17,890 nucleotides of DNA from NCBI GenBank assembly GCA_009775365.1, contig VSPM01000054.1:1-17890 (forward strand). The letters are read 5' to 3'. Shown here in pieces: positions 4,718 to 12,063 of the stretch. The notes below the pieces were generated by a model. It saw nothing but the letters and a program-made list of their open reading frames with translations. It had not been told where the DNA came from and ran no database searches. The position numbers and the translations under genes were made by a program. The DNA is from Muribaculaceae bacterium. GTDB lineage: Bacteria; Bacteroidota; Bacteroidia; Bacteroidales; Muribaculaceae. The first letter of the stretch is position 1; every line of letters begins with the position of its first letter.

Positions 4718-7330
4718 TTATTTTTTCACAGTGATGTAGTATGCACGGGTAGAAGTGTAGCCTCTATAGTCAAGAGCCTGATAGAGCACCTCGTAAATCT
4801 TGCCTGCCTCAAGCTTGTCAGCATTGATTGCGAATCTGTGCTGGTTGCCTGTTGCAATCTTGTTCATGCTGCCGTTGTTCTCGTTGAGAGCTCTGAGGTC
4901 GGCATTAACCTTGTTACCCTTGCTGTCGTAAACGCCGGTGATTGCAACATACTTCTTGTAAGAAGGAACGATGAGCTCTGCATTGTAAGATGTGCAGAAG
5001 ATATCGATTGCGTTGCCGCCCTCTGCGTTGAACACTGTAGGAGCAGTAACCTTGGTTGAAAGGTGGTGAGGACCGTTTGCATTAGCATAGAATGCCATAA
5101 CCTGGAGATAGCCGTTGGGATCTTCAAGAATCTGGTTGATCTTTCTTGCAATCTTGTTGTAGAGGTCAACAAAGCGGTTGAAGTGGCTGAGCTTGCCGGA
5201 AATTTCCTCACGGATTTCATCGAGGATATTACCGATCTGATCGTTGATCTGACCCTGGAGACCTTCGAGCTGACGGTTGATTTCGTCAATCATGTCGTTC
5301 ACCTGAGTTGTGAGCTGATCCTTGATGTCGTCAACCTGAGCCTGAGAGTTGTCTACAGCCTGCTGGATAGCATCGATAAGCGGAGCGAGGTCGCCTGAAC
5401 CGACACCCTCTGCGCCATTCTGGCTAAGTGTGATCTTAGCGTCTTCACCGAGCACACCGATTATATGGTCAGGATCGTTTTCATAACCTGCTTCGTAAAC
5501 GGGAAGACCGGAAAGATCGATCACGATGTCGCCTTCCATTGTCACAGTAGTGTCAACCTTATCAAGCTCGATTAAGATATGCTCGAAACCGCCGAGATCT
5601 TTAAACTCAAACTTGATTTTCTTGCTGAGCTCATCGAAGTAGTTGTTGAAATACTCTGTAAGCGGTGAGAACTCGTGGAGCTTATTGTCTACTGTGAAGC
5701 CGAAGCCTGAGCGGTAGCTCAAGGGGCGGAATGTAGTGGCTGCGATATCATAGCCTGAAATCACGCTGTTCTCAAATTTATTGCCTTCCTGGTCAACATC
5801 ATCCCAAGACACTTTCAACGCATAAGCGTCAAACTTGTTGTTGAACTGCTGAACGAGAAGCTTAGCAAGTTCGGCGAAGTCCTGACGAGTGCGGTTCTTG
5901 ATAGCATCCTTGAATGCTTCGAGAAGACCGGGCTCAACTTCAAGACCGATCTGGCTAACAGCCTTCTCTACGTCAGTGGCCTTAACGGTAGCACGGTGGA
6001 GACCGTTGCCGCTGCGTTCACCGGCAGCGCGGGTGAACCCAAACTTGAAGAGAGTTTCGTTATCTTTCTCAAGCACAAGGTCTTCGAGAATTGTCTGGTC
6101 AAGTGAATTGACGAGCTTAGCCCTTACGCCTGTGAAATCGTTTGCTGTCGGGTTGAGTGTAACATACACATCTCCGAGTGAGCCGAGCGTCATTGTGTTG
6201 CCCTTGATAAACTCTGAAGGAGCGCCGATTGCAGCGAGGTTCAAATTCTCATAAAGATTCTTTGCATAGTCTGTCTGGCCATACTCCAGTTTAGAGTCAT
6301 CATTCGGGAAGGTCACATCGTTTACACCGTTATAGAGGTAGTTTGCGAGAACAGAAGTGCTGAAACCTATAGGGAAATCAAGACCTCCGAAGATAGGATT
6401 CACTACTCTCTGAAGCTGAATGCTTGTGATGAGGCGAGCGAGTTTATCCCAAAGGAATGAGAACTGCTTTTCAACCTTATTATTGAATTCTTCAATAGCA
6501 TCAAGTCTACCCTCAGCGAGACCAAGGGCTGTCTCTACATTATTGATAGCACCGCGAAGCTCTGTGCCGAGTGCATCAAGGGCTGTATTGAGAGCTGTGA
6601 TCTTATTTTCAAGTTCGGTTTTGAAGCCGTCGATCTCTCCTTTGGTGTAATAATCATTGAACTTCTGCTCAAGTTCACCCACCTTGGTATTAAGAGTAGA
6701 GATTGCATTTTCATTAGCGATTGCTTTGGCGAGAGCTTCAGCTGCTTTAGCCTTGGCATCAGCAACATCCTGAGTAAGTGTTGCGATATTTTGCTCAATT
6801 GTGCTGAGTTTGGTTGTAATATTGCCAAGCTCTGTCTGAAGATTGGTGATGTCCCCCTGAAGATTGCCCACAAGTGTGTCGAGGCCGTCAAGACGGGTGT
6901 TGATTCCGGCGATAGTCTGGTTAAGTTCACTCACTGCTGTCTCGAGCATAACTGTGAGTTGATCCTTGACTGTGTTCAGCTCGTCTTTTGTAGCAAAGTT
7001 GTCGAGTTTACCTGAAATAACGTCAATCTCACTCTCCAAACCGTCTACGCGGCTACTGAGAAGCAAGAGGTCGTTTACTACTTTCTGAAGATCAGTGTTT
7101 GTAGCAAAATCGCCTGCTGCGATAAGGCCGTTGATAAGGTTGTCGAGATTCTGCTTGAAGGCCGGGTCTGTGATGTTGCGGAGCGCCGCAATCTGCTCAC
7201 TAAGATCAACCTGGGCAACGAGCACCTGACTTCTGAAATCAGACTCGGTGTCCTTACAAGAAGTGAACGTGCCGACTCCACCCGTCGCTACTGTCAGCAA
7301 CAGCAAGCCGTTGACTAATTTTCTATTCAT
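4718..7330 (-). CDS. Large coiled-coil surface lipoprotein, function unknown
   Basis: I do not recognise a named family. From the chosen start the protein has 870 aa. MNRKLVNGLLLL...TFTSC25 is a lipoprotein signal with the cysteine at 25; CKDTESD follows, with K-D at +1/+2, compatible with a Bacteroidota surface-export signal. Residues 36-290 are a long heptad-rich coiled coil with repeated TKxELxxxKxQL-like breaks (FATNTDL 75-81, FATKDEL 112-118, YYTKGEI 227-233). Residues 300-640 form a globular, probably beta-rich region. Residues 650-735 are a second coiled coil (VDDIKDQLTTQVNDMIDEI). Residues 740-870 form a C-terminal domain ending YITVKK. It is probably a trimeric or dimeric stalk on the cell surface. 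A frame extension to ATG at 7498 adds 56 residues ahead of the signal peptide and is rejected. The start at 7328-7330 has an AAGGA just upstream. The promoter is at 7511-7541. The neighbour is an OmpA protein. Confidence 0.88.
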   Translation of the reverse strand: MNRKLVNGLLLLTVATGGVGTFTSCKDTESDFRSQVLVAQVDLSEQIAALRNITDPAFKQNLDNLINGLIAAGDFATNTDLQKVVNDLLLLSSRVDGLESEIDVISGKLDNFATKDELNTVKDQLTVMLETAVSELNQTIAGINTRLDGLDTLVGNLQGDITNLQTELGNITTKLSTIEQNIATLTQDVADAKAKAAEALAKAIANENAISTLNTKVGELEQKFNDYYTKGEIDGFKTELENKITALNTALDALGTELRGAINNVETALGLAEGRLDAIEEFNNKVEKQFSFLWDKLARLITSIQLQRVVNPIFGGLDFPIGFSTSVLANYLYNGVNDVTFPNDDSKLEYGQTDYAKNLYENLNLAAIGAPSEFIKGNTMTLGSLGDVYVTLNPTANDFTGVRAKLVNSLDQTILEDLVLEKDNETLFKFGFTRAAGERSGNGLHRATVKATDVEKAVSQIGLEVEPGLLEAFKDAIKNRTRQDFAELAKLLVQQFNNKFDAYALKVSWDDVDQEGNKFENSVISGYDIAATTFRPLSYRSGFGFTVDNKLHEFSPLTEYFNNYFDELSKKIKFEFKDLGGFEHILIELDKVDTTVTMEGDIVIDLSGLPVYEAGYENDPDHIIGVLGEDAKITLSQNGAEGVGSGDLAPLIDAIQQAVDNSQAQVDDIKDQLTTQVNDMIDEINRQLEGLQGQINDQIGNILDEIREEISGKLSHFNRFVDLYNKIARKINQILEDPNGYLQVMAFYANANGPHHLSTKVTAPTVFNAEGGNAIDIFCTSYNAELIVPSYKKYVAITGVYDSKGNKVNADLRALNENNGSMNKIATGNQHRFAINADKLEAGKIYEVLYQALDYRGYTSTRAYYITVKK

Positions 7331-7510
7331 TCCTTTTAGTTTTGAATTAATTATTGTTAGTTTGTTTAGTTTATTTTCTGATAAGCAATGCGAGCCATCC
7401 CAGCCTGATTCGCGCAAACCGGCTGGCGCCCAAAGCGTTACCTGTGGAAATTTGACAAAAAGCATAAACCCTGTGCCATTCTTTGCTCGAATTCGCACAG
7501 AATTTGGCTA

Positions 7511-7541
7511 CAAAGGTAAGACTCTTTAGTAAATCTAACAA
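7511..7541 (-). promoter_or_regulatory. Promoter of the coiled-coil lipoprotein gene
   Basis: On the - strand, TTG (7539-7541), a 20-nt spacer and TACCTTTG (7511-7518). The predicted start is about 7504-7506, giving a leader of about 175 nt before the ATG at 7330. The position also supports the downstream start codon, because the alternative ATG at 7498 would leave almost no leader and bury the signal peptide. Confidence 0.78.
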
Positions 7542-7728
7542 ATTTTTAATGAAAAATATTTTAAGAAAGTGAAATTTAACTAAATTGACCATAAAATACC
7601 CTATATCAACCACTCAAAGATTTATTTCAAATGTTAATTTTAACAAATCATCCACTCCTCCCACATATATCGCCTTAATTTATATATGTTTTTTGGCACA
7701 ACCATCTTTATTTTTCCAACTTTTTGTG

Positions 7729-7736
7729 TAATTTTG
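7729..7736 (+). promoter_or_regulatory. -7 promoter element of the outer-membrane protein gene
   Basis: TAATTTTG matches TAnnTTTG and lies 36 nt before the ATG at 7773. No TTG sits at the expected distance upstream; the -33 position is only T-rich (around 7707-7715). The predicted start is near 7742. Confidence 0.55.
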
Positions 7737-7772
7737 CATTCTTAGCGACTTTTTACTCTCAATATATTATAT

Positions 7773-8747
7773 ATGACAAGACGATTCCTCTTGACAATAA
7801 CTCTTCTCGGGTGCCTCTCTCTTCACGCATCCGCTCAATTCGCAAAAATTGCAAAATGGTGCGGCGACAATAATGTGGCCAACAATCTTGACGTGGCTAT
7901 AACGGCAGGCACTGACGGGCTCGGCTTAGAAGCATCCACACCTGTCACCCGGTGGGCATCGCTTCGAGCCGGGGTGCAGTGGCTCCCGTCGTTCCATATG
8001 CCGATGCATTTCGACATTACTACATTCTCCGGAGGCCTCGAAGGAAACAACATCAGCCATGTGCAGCAAATGCTGTATGACATGACCGGCCTTGAGATGG
8101 ACGACAAGGTGAAGATGATTGCAAAACCGACCGTGGTTAATTTCAAATTGCTCGTAGATGTTTACCCTTTCCAAAACAATCGCCACTGGCATTTCACGGC
8201 AGGCTTCTTCATGGGGAACCGCACGATCGCAAAAGCGGTGAATGCTAAAGAGGAGATGCCCACGCTTGTTGCCCTAAACATCTACAACCGGGGATATGAA
8301 TATTTCACAAACATCGAGGATGTGACTGACGTAAACATCGGAGGCAGCAATTACATCGACCCTGACAAAGTGGAAGAGATACAGGCAAAGTTTCACGAAT
8401 ACGGCCACATCGGAATCCACATCGGCGATTTCAAAGACGGGAAACCTTATTATATGGAGCCTGACACCGACGGCTCTGTAAGCGCGAAAGCCTACACCAA
8501 CCGCTTCAAGCCTTATCTTGGATTCGGCTACAGCGGAGCAATCGACAAGGAGAAACGCTGGAATGTGGGCGTAGAAGCCGGCGCCCTTTTCTGGGGCGGC
8601 GCACCCGACGTGATCAACCATGACGGCGTGAACATGACCAAGGACCTCGACAACATCCGGGGACGTGTGGGCGACTACATGAAAATCGTGAAAGCCCTGC
8701 CGGTATATCCCGTGATCGATTTCAAAATAAACTACACCTTCTTCTGA
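7773..8747 (+). CDS. Outer-membrane beta-barrel protein, function unknown
   Basis: The 324-aa protein has a signal peptide (MTRRFLLTITLLGCLSLHASA, cleavage before Q22). The single cysteine in the leader is not in a lipobox. Alternating aromatic and polar strands (LRAGVQWLPSF, FKLLVDVYPF, WHFTAGFFMG, FKPYLGFGYSG, WNVGVEAGALFWGG) and a last residue F in DFKINYTFF are typical of proteins inserted by the BAM machinery. No known family name comes to mind. It lacks the usual N-terminal pattern of PorP/SprF proteins. It is 173 nt upstream of the PorE-like lipoprotein gene on the same strand, so the two may work together, but this is inferred from position only. I see no clear terminator between the two. 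Confidence 0.85.
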   Translation: MTRRFLLTITLLGCLSLHASAQFAKIAKWCGDNNVANNLDVAITAGTDGLGLEASTPVTRWASLRAGVQWLPSFHMPMHFDITTFSGGLEGNNISHVQQMLYDMTGLEMDDKVKMIAKPTVVNFKLLVDVYPFQNNRHWHFTAGFFMGNRTIAKAVNAKEEMPTLVALNIYNRGYEYFTNIEDVTDVNIGGSNYIDPDKVEEIQAKFHEYGHIGIHIGDFKDGKPYYMEPDTDGSVSAKAYTNRFKPYLGFGYSGAIDKEKRWNVGVEAGALFWGGAPDVINHDGVNMTKDLDNIRGRVGDYMKIVKALPVYPVIDFKINYTFF

Positions 8748-8920
8748 CCCTCCCCCCGCATTAGCAAAAGCCCTCCTCTCAGCAGAAGCAGACCCCTCTC
8801 CGCCCGGCTTTAGCGGAAGCCCCCGCCCCTTTTATGCTCCTTTGTGGCGCACGCAGGGCGTGTGCATATCCATTCAGCTCCAATATATAATATCCCCACG
8901 TGTAAACACGTTTTATAGCC
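8748..8920 (+). other. Pyrimidine-rich spacer between the outer-membrane protein and PorE-like genes
   Basis: 8748-8830 is strikingly C-rich on the + strand and carries three degenerate copies of an AGCRRAAGC motif (8763-8771, 8782-8790, 8812-8820), each followed by a C/T run. A weak 5-bp hairpin (8806-8810 with 8817-8821) precedes CCCCTTTT and could be a poor terminator. A 5-6 bp inverted repeat lies at 8898-8911. No TAnnTTTG promoter was seen, so the downstream gene may be co-transcribed. Confidence 0.4.
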
Positions 8921-8936
8921 ATGAAATGTCATGGCT
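8917..8936 (+). promoter_or_regulatory. Hairpin enclosing the start codon of the PorE-like gene
   Basis: AGCCATGA (8917-8924) pairs perfectly with TCATGGCT (8929-8936) around a 4-nt loop. The ATG at 8921-8923 is inside the stem, and TTTCTT follows the stem. The structure could hide the start codon or act as a weak terminator. Its effect is inferred. Confidence 0.45.
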
Positions 8937-10912
8937 TTTCTTATTTATATATAGCGGCCGCCTGCATGGCTGCCCTGCTCTTTTTGCCGGGATGCAAGTC
9001 GGCCAAGCTCTCCGATGCCAACGAGGCTTTTGACCGCGGAGAGTATTTCGACGCCCAGAAGATCTATCGCAAAGTCTATAACCGCCTCACAAAAAGGGAA
9101 GACCGTCCGCTGCGCGGAGAAGTGGCCTTTAAACTCGGGCAATGCTACACAAAACTAAACCGAGCACCGCAAGCCGCCGCAGCATACCAGAACGCGCTGC
9201 GCTATGAGTATCCCGACTCCTCCGCCTATCTTTATCTCGGCAAAGCCCTGCAGGCCGACGGCAAGTATGGCCCGGCTATCGACGCCTACACCAACTACCT
9301 TGAATATCAGCCCGACGACCTCCTTACAAAGGAGGCCTTAAAAGGGTGCCGAATGGCTATTGCCGCAAAGCAGAAGCCTAAAACAAGATATGTGGTGAAA
9401 AATGCCAAGATTTTCAACTCGCGACGCGCTGACTTCGCACCTATGTATCTCGACAAAAGCTACGACCAGATTTTCTTCACCTCCACCAACGAGAAAGTAA
9501 CCGGCGACAAGAAATCGGAAATAACGGGCATGAAGAAGGGCGACATCTATTTCAGCAAGAAAAATGAACGGGGGCAATGGCAACAGCCTGAGCCGGTGGA
9601 AGGGGAACTCAACAGCGACGCCGACGAGGGCATTGTCTCCTTCACTCCTGACGGACAGACCATGTATCTAACCAAAGCCCGCCGCTCTGAGACATCGAGC
9701 ACGTCTGTTGAAATCTATACTTCTCGAAGAAGCGACGCTACATGGAGCGCCCCGCAGAAATATGAGATCACAGCCGACACACTCTCGGCGGTAGGACACC
9801 CTGCGGTGTCGGCCGACGGCAGGTACCTCTATTTCTGCAGCGATATGCCCGGAGGATACGGCGGACTCGACATATGGAGAGTGAATCTAAATGACCGCGT
9901 GGGCTCTCTCGAAAACATGGGGCCGCAGATCAACACACCCGGCAATGAGTCGTTCCCTTATTCTCGCACTGACTCTCTGCTCTATTTTGCGAGCGACGGA
10001 CACCCCGGATTCGGAGGGCTCGACATTTTCAAGGCTAAACTCAACACCACGGGCGAATATTGGAGCGTAGAAAACATGGGGCAGCCTGTCAACAGCGCTG
10101 GCGATGACTTCGGAATAACGTTCGGCCAGGGCGAGACCGGCTATTTCAGTTCCAACCGTGGCGACGCGAGAGGCTATGACCATATTTTCAGTTTTGAACT
10201 TCCCGACATACACATCACAATCTCCGGATGGGTGCTCGACAAGGATGAGGAGCCTGTGCCCAATGCCATTATCCGAATAGTCGGCGACGACGGCAGCAAC
10301 CAGAAAGAGGTGGCACGCGACGACGGATCCTTCAAGTTTAACCTCGACCGAGGCGTGAAATATGTGATGAAAGCCGGCGCCCCGGGATACCTCAACGTGA
10401 AGCAGGAGTTTGAAAGCGACAGTGCGGAAGAGGACGCCGACTATGGCATAGACTTCATTCTGGCCGCCATCAACAAGCCTCAGGTGGTTGAAAACATCTT
10501 CTATGACTTCGACAAGGCCACGCTGCGTCCTGAATCGAAAAGTGCGCTCGACGAAATGGTAGTGATGCTCAATGAGAATCCGAACGTCACAATAGAGATG
10601 GGAGCGCACACCGACCGCAAGGGCAGCGACGAATACAACATACGCCTCTCCGACCGGCGCGCCCAAAGCGTGGTGGACTATCTGATCGGAGCCGGAATAG
10701 ATGCGGGGCGCCTTAGCCCTAAAGGCTATGGCGAAAGCATGCCAAAGACTGTCACAAAGAGAATAGCAAGAGAATACCCGCAATTCCCGGAAGGCACAGT
10801 GCTCACGGAAGAGTTTATCGAGACCCTGAGCCCTGAAGACCAGGAGGCTGCTGACCAGATCAACAGGCGCACAGAATTCCAAGTGCTCTCAATAGACTAC
10901 GAAATGTTCTAA
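8921..10912 (+). CDS. PorE-like lipoprotein: TPR, beta-propeller, carboxypeptidase-regulatory-like and OmpA domains
   Basis: The 663-aa lipoprotein has a lipobox LPGC with C25, so it is anchored in the outer membrane facing the periplasm. Domains in order: TPR helices (about 31-145), PD40/WD40-like propeller blades (about 165-425; repeated YLYFCSD, GGLDIWR and GGLDIF motifs at 302-370), a carboxypeptidase regulatory-like beta domain (about 431-512; GWVLDKDEEPVPNAIIRI) and an OmpA domain (about 525-660). The OmpA domain keeps IFYDFDKATLRPES (526-539), HTDRKGS with D565, and LSDRRAQSV with R580, the peptidoglycan-binding pair. This order and length match PorE of Porphyromonas gingivalis, a type IX secretion component linking the machine to peptidoglycan. 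Related proteins also occur in Bacteroidales without that system, so the role is inferred. No in-frame upstream ATG exists, because a stop lies at 8903-8905. The start codon lies in a hairpin. Confidence 0.93.
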   Translation: MKCHGFSYLYIAAACMAALLFLPGCKSAKLSDANEAFDRGEYFDAQKIYRKVYNRLTKREDRPLRGEVAFKLGQCYTKLNRAPQAAAAYQNALRYEYPDSSAYLYLGKALQADGKYGPAIDAYTNYLEYQPDDLLTKEALKGCRMAIAAKQKPKTRYVVKNAKIFNSRRADFAPMYLDKSYDQIFFTSTNEKVTGDKKSEITGMKKGDIYFSKKNERGQWQQPEPVEGELNSDADEGIVSFTPDGQTMYLTKARRSETSSTSVEIYTSRRSDATWSAPQKYEITADTLSAVGHPAVSADGRYLYFCSDMPGGYGGLDIWRVNLNDRVGSLENMGPQINTPGNESFPYSRTDSLLYFASDGHPGFGGLDIFKAKLNTTGEYWSVENMGQPVNSAGDDFGITFGQGETGYFSSNRGDARGYDHIFSFELPDIHITISGWVLDKDEEPVPNAIIRIVGDDGSNQKEVARDDGSFKFNLDRGVKYVMKAGAPGYLNVKQEFESDSAEEDADYGIDFILAAINKPQVVENIFYDFDKATLRPESKSALDEMVVMLNENPNVTIEMGAHTDRKGSDEYNIRLSDRRAQSVVDYLIGAGIDAGRLSPKGYGESMPKTVTKRIAREYPQFPEGTVLTEEFIETLSPEDQEAADQINRRTEFQVLSIDYEMF

Positions 10913-10914
10913 AA

Positions 10915-11022
10915 CTTTAAGGACCTTAAAGTCCCTAAAGACCTTAAAGACACTAAAGACCTTAAAGACACTAAAGACCTTAAAGTCCTTAAAGACCTTA
11001 AAGTCCCTCGAGTCTTTAAAGC
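10915..11022. repeat. 9-nt tandem repeat (CCTTAAAGA-type), about twelve units
   Basis: From 10924 to 11022 eleven contiguous 9-nt units follow the pattern CMYTAAAGW: CCTTAAAGA or CCTTAAAGT in most, CACTAAAGA twice, CCCTAAAGA once and CCCTCGAGT at 11005-11013. A further degenerate unit lies at 10915-10923. Neighbouring units are partly self-complementary (10915-10922 with 10924-10931), so either strand can fold. The array begins 3 nt after the PorE-like stop and overlaps the last codons of the converging DUF2461 gene, so it may end transcription from both sides. Confidence 0.9.
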
Positions 11023-11705
11023 TCGCCCTCCTCGTCAATAGCAAAGTTGATGAAATCATTAAAAGGCTTGGCCACTGCAAAAAGTCGACCGGCCTTTTCT
11101 ATAAATCCGCTCTCACACAGTTCCGCATCCGAAAGCATATGTGAGGCCACATAGTCCCTTGGCCTCACGAGCGGCAGATATTCCCAATCTTTAGGAAAGC
11201 CCTTGGGGGCAGTCTTCAGGCAATTCTCCCCCACTTCCGGATAAACCTCCTTAAATCCCGGTGATTCAACAATGGCAAGATACTCCTCAACGTTGTCGAA
11301 AATTGATTTGCGTATGGCTGTCACTGTCTTCGACGGCAGGCAAACTGTGCCCGCCGCAAGAAGAGAATTGCCCGGCTCAAGATGCAGATAATACCCCATG
11401 CGGTTCACCTTCTTTCCATATGGCGGATTCACAAAAATCCCTATATGATTCTTGTAAGGAGTCTTATCCTGTGAGAAACGTGTGTCGCGATAGATCCGGT
11501 AAGTGCAGTCGGACGGCGCAAGATATGCCGCCTCAGGATCAAACTTTGCAACCTCATTGATGAGACGCTGCGCAAGGTCTTCCACCTTTGCCTTTATTTT
11601 CAGATAGTCACACTTGTGCGCCTCAAACCATTCACGGTTATTATTTCTATTCAGCTCCTTTAAGAATTTCAATATCTCTTTCATGCCGTTAATCTTTCTT
11701 GCCAT
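11016..11705 (-). CDS. DUF2461 family protein
   Basis: The 229-aa cytosolic protein, without signal peptide or membrane segment, shows the hallmarks of the DUF2461 (TIGR02453) family: an N-terminal FLKELNRNNNREWFEAHK (14-31), the central YRDTRFSQDKTPYKNHIG (72-89) and MGYYLHLEP (103-111). The biochemical role of the family is not known to me. Two starts are possible: ATG at 11703-11705 (used here) and MKEILKFL at 11682-11684, which lies closer to the conserved core. The candidate promoter at 11724-11754 would give the longer form a leader of about 12 nt, so I keep it. The last codons and the stop are contributed by the edge of the 9-nt repeat array, suggesting that the repeat set or altered the C-terminus. 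Confidence 0.9.
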   Translation of the reverse strand: MARKINGMKEILKFLKELNRNNNREWFEAHKCDYLKIKAKVEDLAQRLINEVAKFDPEAAYLAPSDCTYRIYRDTRFSQDKTPYKNHIGIFVNPPYGKKVNRMGYYLHLEPGNSLLAAGTVCLPSKTVTAIRKSIFDNVEEYLAIVESPGFKEVYPEVGENCLKTAPKGFPKDWEYLPLVRPRDYVASHMLSDAELCESGFIEKAGRLFAVAKPFNDFINFAIDEEGEL

Positions 11706-11723
11706 GGCGTAGTGACACTTTCA

Positions 11724-11754
11724 CAACGCTATGCGATGAAATAATTTTATTCAA
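11724..11754 (-). promoter_or_regulatory. Probable promoter of the DUF2461 gene
   Basis: On the - strand, TTG (11752-11754), a 20-nt spacer and TAGCGTTG (11724-11731), one mismatch from TAnnTTTG. The predicted start is about 11717-11719, shortly before the ATG at 11705. Confidence 0.5.
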
Positions 11755-11919
11755 TATTTCAACAACCGAAAGCACATCATTATTGCCCTTTTACTGTCAT
11801 TATCTCCTTCGCCTTGTTAACAAACGTAATTTATGCAGCATTTATTCCATTTAAATATTAATCAATGTTAAATACTAAAATATTTTTATGTTATTAAGCA
11901 TATTTTGAAAAAATATTAC

Positions 11920-11927
11920 TAATTTTG
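11920..11927 (+). promoter_or_regulatory. Orphan -7 element facing right
   Basis: TAATTTTG is a full match to TAnnTTTG with no annotated gene behind it. No TTG sits 19-21 nt upstream; the nearest TTTG (11904-11907) is too close. The element is therefore only suggestive, and gains weight from the terminator 43 nt downstream. Confidence 0.35.
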
Positions 11928-11932
11928 CATCG

Positions 11933-12000
11933 AGTTTTTCATGGTATTAGATTTTAAGGTTAACAGAAGATTGGTTGTCGGGATGACAATCAATTTTTTT
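11933..12000 (+). ncRNA. Candidate small RNA (or 23-aa small ORF), about 68 nt
   Basis: A short unit is framed by a -7 box (11920-11927) and a terminator-shaped hairpin with seven Ts (11970-12000). The start at about 11933 is extrapolated from the box. The body also contains an ATG at 11941 and an open frame of 23 codons to TAG at 12010-12012, with a leader of about 8 nt. That frame would run through the terminator stem, which argues for an RNA rather than a peptide. I recognise no known RNA family. Confidence 0.28.
11970..12000 (+). terminator. Rightward intrinsic terminator
   Basis: ATTGGTTGTC (11970-11979) pairs with GACAATCAAT (11985-11994) with one G-U pair and a GGGAT loop, and is followed directly by TTTTTT. 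It has the full form of a factor-independent terminator on the + strand, where no upstream gene is annotated: the neighbouring genes are read leftwards. Confidence 0.6.
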
Positions 12001-12020
12001 ATGTCCTTATAGTTATAAAA

Positions 12021-12046
12021 AAATGCAACGTGACCACGCTGCATTT
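12021..12046 (-). terminator. Terminator of the waaA transcript
   Basis: AAATGCA (12021-12027) pairs with TGCATTT (12040-12046). Inside, an A/C mismatch is followed by CGTG/CACG with a very small loop. On the - strand the stem runs into a contiguous U-tract formed by 12017-12023. It lies 107 nt after the waaA stop. Confidence 0.65.
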
Positions 12047-12063
12047 CCAATTCATAAAATTTA

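Larger units (their letters stand above)
7331..7772. other. Divergent control region between the coiled-coil lipoprotein and the outer-membrane protein gene
   Basis: The 442-nt gap is AT-rich and holds no gene I can support. It contains a leftward promoter (7511-7541) with a leader of about 175 nt, and a rightward -7 box (7729-7736) with a leader of about 30 nt. The leftward leader carries a 6-bp hairpin (7400-7405 with 7421-7426). I see nothing specific at 7542-7700 beyond runs of A and T. Confidence 0.6.

Noticed and set aside
4718..7330. Prophage tail-fibre gene
   Set aside because: YYTKGEI-like stalk motifs resemble fibres, but the protein is a lipoprotein and no phage gene is nearby.
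7331..7498. 56-residue extension of the coiled-coil lipoprotein
   Set aside because: It would bury the lipoprotein signal peptide and spans the predicted 5' leader.
7773..8747. Outer-membrane protein as PorP/SprF
   Set aside because: The characteristic N-terminal region of that family is not visible; only its size and its place beside a PorE-like gene suggested it.
9887..10882. 331-codon - strand frame inside the PorE-like gene
   Set aside because: It is antisense to conserved OmpA and propeller motifs, and no domain is recognisable.
10889..11080. 63-codon - strand frame with FKVF/FKDF triplet repeats
   Set aside because: It is only the translation of the 9-nt repeat array in one frame.
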